Shown: in pieces, positions 5,745 to 9,727 of the stretch | Position numbering within the stretch: position 1 is the first letter of the stretch | Layout: each line of letters begins with the position of its first letter | NCBI GenBank assembly: GCA_002293275.1 | Contig: DBCX01000010.1 | Span: forward strand, 51,919 to 61,645 | Direction of reading: 5' to 3' | From: Cyanobacteria bacterium UBA947 | GTDB taxonomy: Bacteria; Cyanobacteriota; Vampirovibrionia; Gastranaerophilales; Gastranaerophilaceae | Length of the DNA stretch: 9,727 nucleotides | Notes under the pieces: model-generated | Seen by the model: the letters and a program-made list of their open reading frames with translations, nothing else | Told to the model about the DNA's origin: nothing | The model's database searches: none | Made by a program: the position numbers and the translations under genes

Positions 5745-6989
5745 ATGACAATAGCAAATATAATGTCCGCGATAGGCAACAACAGCAGTATATACCCGCT
5801 GCTGGTAAGGGATTGCGGGATTGAAAACGTAGCAAAGGTTGCACTGACTTACAAAGAAAACAACAAAGAGTCCGCAAAAATGGCGCGGCTGGCTGCTCGC
5901 GAGCGGTTTTTGCAGGAATACTCAAACTCTGCCGTGTGGCTAGGCGGGATTCCCGTTATCAGCAAGCTGGCAGATGTGCTTATCCGCAAGGCAGGGTTCG
6001 GGCCCGAGGTAAACATAGCGCTGTTCAAAGAAGACGCCGTGCAAGGTATCGCTCGCAACATAGAGAAGTTCAAAACCAAAGCGCCCGAGGCGGTTGCAGA
6101 CCTTGTCAAAGCGCAGAGCAAGCGCGGCGCGTTTGAGCGCATCGCAGCGGGAAAATTCGCCGCAACGACTTTCATCCCAATGGCGCTGATGGGCTGGGTT
6201 TTCCCGAAAATTATTTTTGACTCTACTGCGAAAAAGCTGTGTGGCCAAAAAACAATCCAAACCCCGCAGCAGGTCAAAAACGAGATAGCAAACTTCAAAG
6301 GTAACATATCGTTTGGCGGTGCTGCGTCATGGCTTGCAAACAGAAGCAATTTGCAGCGGATGTTCATTATGGACGGCGGTTATGCGGCCGGCTGCACCTC
6401 AATGGAGCGCACAAAAGAGGCCCGGATGGAGCTCGGGTTCAAATACCTCGGGATGATGTTTTTGAACTTTATCGCGCCGGGGTTTGTTATTGAGCCGCTG
6501 CTGAACAAAATGACAGGCACCTACCTTGACCCTGTGATGCTTGCGGACAAAGAGTTTTTGCAGGCGGTCAAATCAAAATCCCTCCCGCTGCCAAAATCCG
6601 CGGATGCAAAGGATTTGGTGGATTTTGTTGATGATAACGGCAGCAGTTTGTTTACAAAGTTCGCGGCAAAAACCGGAAAAATCACACTGCTCAAAGACAC
6701 CGATATCCGCGACCCGCGCGCGTTTGTTGACACAAAAAAGCTGGGCAAATTCTACGACAAAATTGCCGAGTTCACAAAAACCGCCGACGCACCGGACTTT
6801 GACAAAATAGTCAAGCGCATGAAAGGCGCCAAATACTTCAACATTCTGGCAAACATAGGGTTGAGCAGCTTTTTGCTCGCATACTGCCTGCCAAAAGCAC
6901 AGTTTGCGTTCAGAAAAGCGGTCACCGGTTCATGCCTTGAACCCGGTATCGCAGGCACCGCAGAGAAAAAAGGCATCGCGGTGGCATAA
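5745..6989 (+). CDS. Unrecognised 414-residue membrane-associated protein
   Basis: I cannot assign a function. The protein begins with MTIANIMSAIGNNSSIYPLLVRDCG, without a signal peptide. It shows three candidate membrane segments, about residues 138-158 (FAATTFIPMALMGWVFPKIIF), 233-253 and 365-383, joined by long Lys- and Ala-rich helical stretches (for example 92-135 and 280-360). No catalytic motif stands out; four Cys (24, 166, 217, 381) plus C397 are scattered. From memory, similar proteins of this length occur in gut Melainabacteria (Gastranaerophilales) as uncharacterised families; this is recollection, not a search result. The start is supported by GGAG 11 bases upstream. The gene has its own near-consensus promoter and an unusual 120-base leader, and is followed after 25 bases by the response regulator. 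An envelope or scaffold role is conceivable but not shown. Confidence 0.8.
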   Translation: MTIANIMSAIGNNSSIYPLLVRDCGIENVAKVALTYKENNKESAKMARLAARERFLQEYSNSAVWLGGIPVISKLADVLIRKAGFGPEVNIALFKEDAVQGIARNIEKFKTKAPEAVADLVKAQSKRGAFERIAAGKFAATTFIPMALMGWVFPKIIFDSTAKKLCGQKTIQTPQQVKNEIANFKGNISFGGAASWLANRSNLQRMFIMDGGYAAGCTSMERTKEARMELGFKYLGMMFLNFIAPGFVIEPLLNKMTGTYLDPVMLADKEFLQAVKSKSLPLPKSADAKDLVDFVDDNGSSLFTKFAAKTGKITLLKDTDIRDPRAFVDTKKLGKFYDKIAEFTKTADAPDFDKIVKRMKGAKYFNILANIGLSSFLLAYCLPKAQFAFRKAVTGSCLEPGIAGTAEKKGIAVA

Positions 6990-6998
6990 TTGTTTTTA

Positions 6999-7007
6999 TG
7001 CTAAAAT
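6999..7007 (+). promoter_or_regulatory. Extended -10 promoter before the response regulator
   Basis: TGC-TAAAAT is an extended -10 box in the 25-base gap after the 414-residue protein gene; no -35 box is evident. It predicts a transcription start at about 7013-7015, on the regulator's ATG, so this transcript would be leaderless. The alternative is read-through from the upstream gene. Confidence 0.45.
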
Positions 7008-7014
7008 ATAAGAC

Positions 7015-7719
7015 ATGGATAGAATTCTTATTGTTGATGATGAAGAACAAATCCGCGAACTGCTTGAATTTGACATAGCGCAAAGCGGTTATTTTGTTGA
7101 CAGTGCGCGCGACGGGCTGGAAGGGTTGAACAAGGCGCTTGATAACGTTTACGACCTGATTATACTTGATGTTATGATGCCGAAAATGAACGGGTTTGAC
7201 GTGTGCGCAAATATTAAACGCGCAAAACCCAATATCCCCGTATTGATGCTGACCGCAAAAGGTACGATTGACGATAAGACAGAAGGGTTTGACTGCGGGG
7301 CGGACGATTATCTGGTCAAACCGTTTGATATCCAGGAGGTTTTGCTGCATATCCGCGCGCTGCTGCGCCGCAACGCGGCACCTGAGCCAAAAACGTTTCA
7401 GGATGAGGTTTTGGATGCGGGCGATATCCGAATTTTTCCCGATACGCTTGAATGTATCATTGTGAACAAGCGTATAAAGCTTACCCCGACAGAGTTTGAG
7501 ATACTTTATTGTCTTATGCAGCATTTTAACAACCCGGTGACGCTTGCCGTGCTGCTGGACGAGGTTTGGGGTTATGACAGCAACGAGGATGTGCGGATGC
7601 TGCGGGTTCACGTCGGGGGTTTGCGCAACAAAATTGAGCCCGATGCAAAACATCCCAAATACCTCCACACCGTGACAAATGTAGGCTACAAACTCACACC
7701 GTTTGCCGGAGGCGAATAG
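7015..7719 (+). CDS. OmpR/PhoB-family response regulator
   Basis: A 234-residue transcription factor of a two-component system. The receiver domain (1-118) has the acidic pair D8-D9, the phosphorylated D52 (LDVMMP), the switch T80 (LMLTA) and K102 (VKPF). After a linker the winged-helix DNA-binding domain (about 130-230) ends with the family signature RVHVGGLRNKI and HTVTNVGYKL. Phosphorylation would make it bind direct-repeat sites in target promoters; the targets are unknown. No ribosome binding site precedes the ATG (AAGAC only), consistent with a leaderless start at 7015. The kinase gene begins at the very next base after the stop, so the two are surely partners in one operon. All key residues are present, so it should be functional. 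Confidence 0.97.
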   Translation: MDRILIVDDEEQIRELLEFDIAQSGYFVDSARDGLEGLNKALDNVYDLIILDVMMPKMNGFDVCANIKRAKPNIPVLMLTAKGTIDDKTEGFDCGADDYLVKPFDIQEVLLHIRALLRRNAAPEPKTFQDEVLDAGDIRIFPDTLECIIVNKRIKLTPTEFEILYCLMQHFNNPVTLAVLLDEVWGYDSNEDVRMLRVHVGGLRNKIEPDAKHPKYLHTVTNVGYKLTPFAGGE

Positions 7720-9126
7720 ATGGTTAAGCACAAAAAAATCGTTGAACAAATCGGGATACTGTTGTTTTTTGCGGTGCTTGTCCCGATGACGGTGAGCGGG
7801 TTCATTGTGAATAACATCAACCAGCAGTCAATGCGCGGCCAGCTGAAAGAATCCGCTATCCTGATTGCAAACGTTGTCGCCGAAGGCGTTGCGTTTTTGG
7901 ACGAAAATTACCCCGGCGGGCTGGAACAAGTCCCCAAGGACATACTTTTTCGCTCGGTTTCAAGCGAAAAACGGCAGATTTATGTGCTTTCGCAAAACAA
8001 CGCGCTGCTTACCGCGCACAATTATAAGAAGGAAGAATTTGCCTACATACAAACGCAGCTGCCGAAACATTTGCAAAAAAACAAGCCCGTTATTTTTGGC
8101 GACGTTAAGAACAGGCCGCTTGTTTATGTGAGCAAGGACGACCCTGCAATCACCATTGTTGTTGATACGACAGCGCAAATCAGCCGCCGCGCAATTGACA
8201 ACAACAGTTTCAAAATAATCCTGTCGCTTGTCACCGCGCTTGTGACGATTTTGTTTGTCACAGGGTTGTATACTTATTACCTGTACATCAACATCCGCCA
8301 GCTTTTTAGAGGGATAAACTCGCTTTCCAAAGGTAATTATTCGCGCCGGATAAAGCTGCTCACCACATCGTTTACGCCGTATGAGATGATTTTTCTTGCC
8401 TCCGAGTTTAACCGTATGGCAAAAGAAATCAATAAATCATACAGCACTCTAAAACAATTAGATGAGTTCCGCTCAAACCTGATTGATACCGTAAGCCACG
8501 AGCTGCGCACGCCGCTGACAAGTATTCAAGGGTACACCTCCCGGCTTATGCGCACGGATATTGAAATTGACGATGCCACGCGCGAAAAATCACTGCGGAT
8601 TATAAAAGAACAAACTGAGGTGTTAAAACGGCTTATAGACGACCTTTTGGTTATCCCGGATATTGAAAACAAAAACATGTTTCTTGACCTGCATCCGGTG
8701 AATTTGCAGCAGGTTTTGGAAAAGGCGCAACTGCTTGTGCGCAACAAAGAGGACAAAAAAATTGTTTTGGATGTGCCTGATATTGAGGTTTTTGCGGACA
8801 AAGGCCGGCTCGGGCAGGTGTTTGTGAACCTGCTTGAAAACGCGGTTAAATACTCCAAAGGCGGCATAACGGTTGAGGCGTCAGAATCGGGTGAAGTTGC
8901 GACAATACTTGTGAAAAACGATTATGACGTTATTCCGGCCAAAAAACTTAAAAAATTAATGGAAAAATTTGTGCGGCTGGATAATGACACAACGCGCACC
9001 ACGCGGGGCACAGGGCTTGGTTTGTTTATTGTAAACGGGCTGGTCAAAGCCATGGGCGGCGAGATTTCAATCTCATCGTCAAAAGATTGCGGGTTCTGTG
9101 TGAAAATCAAGTTGAGGGCAGTCTGA
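7720..9126 (+). CDS. Sensor histidine kinase with degenerate G1 box
   Basis: A 468-residue inner-membrane kinase, partner of the preceding regulator. Domains in order: TM helix about 9-29, extracytoplasmic sensor about 30-163, TM helix about 164-190, HAMP-like linker 190-242, HisKA with phospho-acceptor H260 (SHELRTPLTSIQGY), and HATPase about 350-465 with N box N374 (NLLENAVKYS) and G2 box GTGLGL (430-435). The G1 box, normally DxGxGIP, reads NDYDVIP (400-406), lacking both glycines and with Asn where the adenine-binding Asp aligns. MEKFVRLD keeps the F box. ATP binding may therefore be weak, or the protein may act mainly as a phosphatase; H260 and N374 argue that it is not simply decayed. 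The start has an excellent GGAGG seven bases upstream and abuts the regulator stop, indicating coupled translation. The signal sensed is unknown. Confidence 0.95.
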   Translation: MVKHKKIVEQIGILLFFAVLVPMTVSGFIVNNINQQSMRGQLKESAILIANVVAEGVAFLDENYPGGLEQVPKDILFRSVSSEKRQIYVLSQNNALLTAHNYKKEEFAYIQTQLPKHLQKNKPVIFGDVKNRPLVYVSKDDPAITIVVDTTAQISRRAIDNNSFKIILSLVTALVTILFVTGLYTYYLYINIRQLFRGINSLSKGNYSRRIKLLTTSFTPYEMIFLASEFNRMAKEINKSYSTLKQLDEFRSNLIDTVSHELRTPLTSIQGYTSRLMRTDIEIDDATREKSLRIIKEQTEVLKRLIDDLLVIPDIENKNMFLDLHPVNLQQVLEKAQLLVRNKEDKKIVLDVPDIEVFADKGRLGQVFVNLLENAVKYSKGGITVEASESGEVATILVKNDYDVIPAKKLKKLMEKFVRLDNDTTRTTRGTGLGLFIVNGLVKAMGGEISISSSKDCGFCVKIKLRAV

Positions 9127-9138
9127 GGGGTAAATGGT

Positions 9139-9567
9139 ATGGGGTGGATGAATTTAGCAATCAAGGAAGCCAGGGGTGCCGCGGGCGAAATCCCTGTCGG
9201 TGCGGTGATTGTCAAAGATGGCGAAATTATCGCATCCGCGCACAACCAAAAAGAGGCGCTGCATGATGTGACAGCGCACGCGGAAATCCTTGCCCTGCGC
9301 GAGGCGGCGGTGCAGTGCAAAAACTGGCGGCTGAATGATTGCGAAATGTACGTGACGCTTGAGCCTTGCCCGATGTGCGCATGGGCGATTATTAACGCGA
9401 GAATCAAATCGGTTTATTTTGGCTCATATGATTTGCAATACGGGGCGCTGGGGTCGGCTATGGATTTGCGCAAAAACGCTATCTCAAACCTGCAGGTCTA
9501 CGGCGGGATACAAGAAGATGAATGCGGCGCGCTTTTGGAGGTGTTTTTTGCTGAAAAAAGGGGATAA
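9139..9567 (+). CDS. tadA: tRNA-specific adenosine deaminase
   Basis: A 142-residue cytidine-deaminase-fold enzyme that converts adenosine 34 of tRNA-Arg(ACG) to inosine, allowing it to read CGU, CGC and CGA; essential in most bacteria. The zinc ligands H47, C77 and C80 and the catalytic E49 are all present in HAEILALREA and TLEPCPMCAWAI. GEIPVGAVIV (16-25) is the usual family opening and length matches the ~150-residue norm. The ATG at 9139 has GAGGGG eight bases upstream; the kinase stop is 12 bases before, so it is probably co-transcribed with the two-component genes. A second in-frame ATG at 9148 is possible. A guanine deaminase is the main alternative in this fold, but the PCPMC context and size favour TadA. 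Confidence 0.93.
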   Translation: MGWMNLAIKEARGAAGEIPVGAVIVKDGEIIASAHNQKEALHDVTAHAEILALREAAVQCKNWRLNDCEMYVTLEPCPMCAWAIINARIKSVYFGSYDLQYGALGSAMDLRKNAISNLQVYGGIQEDECGALLEVFFAEKRG

Positions 9568-9727
9568 ATGCGGGGTGCCTTGCTGTACTAAACAGGAGTT
9601 GGATGCACTTGTTGCAAAATACGAAACAAAAGAGTTCATAAAAGACGATCCGGTGCAATTTCCGCACCGGTACAGCCGCAAAGAAGATATTGAAATCGCC
9701 GGATTTATCGCGTCAGTAATGGCGTTC
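9548..9727 (+). CDS. TIGR02757-family (DUF2400) protein, N-terminal part
   Basis: Sixty codons are visible before the window ends. The stretch ELDALVAKYETKEFIKDDPV continues with QFPHRYSRKEDIEIAGFIASVMAF, matching my recollection of the conserved N terminus of TIGR02757 proteins (DPI-x-FPHRF, then D-x-EIAGF-x-A). The family is widespread but uncharacterised. No in-frame ATG exists here: the best start is TTG at 9548, with GGAGG six bases upstream inside tadA, giving a 20-bp overlap with tadA. GTG at 9575 is the alternative and would give the more usual short N terminus. An ATG at 9568 is out of frame and stops after seven codons. The residues GDKCGVPCC before the conserved part are Cys-rich. 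It is the last member of the regulator-kinase-tadA cluster that can be seen. Confidence 0.72.
   Translation, partial: MLKKGDKCGVPCCTKQELDALVAKYETKEFIKDDPVQFPHRYSRKEDIEIAGFIASVMAF

Noticed and set aside
6922..7749. 275-codon open frame on the minus strand
   Set aside because: It lies opposite the response regulator, whose protein is fully conserved, and its own translation shows no family features or start signals.
8922..9407. 161-codon minus-strand frame opposite the kinase end and tadA
   Set aside because: Shadow of two conserved genes; low-complexity Ser/Ile/Ala translation without motifs.
1..9727. Mobile elements, CRISPR arrays or prophage genes
   Set aside because: No spaced direct repeats, terminal inverted repeats, transposase, integrase or phage-like products were seen; the tRNA-Ser has no integrase or duplicated 3' end next to it.

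Overview
The window reads as accessory-free chromosome from a Gram-negative bacterium of moderate GC. The evidence for an outer membrane is a heptosyltransferase-type glycosyltransferase next to a family 8 glycosyltransferase. The unrecognised 414-residue protein (5745-6989) resembles, from memory only, proteins of gut Candidatus Gastranaerophilales (non-photosynthetic Cyanobacteria/Melainabacteria relatives); that placement is an inference. I see no rRNA, CRISPR array, insertion sequence, phage gene or plasmid gene.

Layout. 1-1406 (minus): a GT9 heptosyltransferase-like gene and, overlapping it by 10 bp, the N-terminal half of a GT8 glycosyltransferase, probably an LPS core/oligosaccharide operon. 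1407-1571: spacer with a terminator-like hairpin facing the GT9 gene and a strong promoter for a tRNA-Ser(UGA) at 1572-1658. 1662-2678 (minus): a membrane-anchored SGNH-fold hydrolase ending 3 bases from the tRNA. 2712-2739: a minus-strand intrinsic terminator belonging to a 101-residue unknown protein (2844-3149), which is driven by a perfect TTGACA-17-TATAAT promoter. 3206-3462: a divergent intergenic region with a small inverted repeat, a plus-strand terminator that has no gene in front of it (possible small RNA) and the promoter of an EamA transporter. 3463-4401 (plus) and 4306-5526 (minus): EamA and MFS transporters whose 3' ends overlap tail to tail by 96 bp. 5527-5744: divergent promoters, a possible 15-codon leader peptide with five consecutive His codons, and RNA segments able to form two mutually exclusive hairpins. 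5745-6989: the unrecognised 414-residue protein. 7015-9727 (plus): an OmpR-family response regulator, its histidine kinase, tadA and the start of a TIGR02757-family protein, all tightly packed.

How the genes work together. The two glycosyltransferases would act in succession on one envelope glycan. The response regulator and kinase form one two-component pair, with the kinase start directly abutting the regulator stop; its ATP-binding G1 box is degenerate. tadA supplies wobble inosine in tRNA and appears to be a passenger of the same transcript. The two transporters are unrelated drug/metabolite exporters sharing only an overlapping 3' end. The most unusual part of the window is the 5' leader at 5591-5744: a near-consensus promoter, a His-codon run and switchable hairpins, but no histidine gene downstream.
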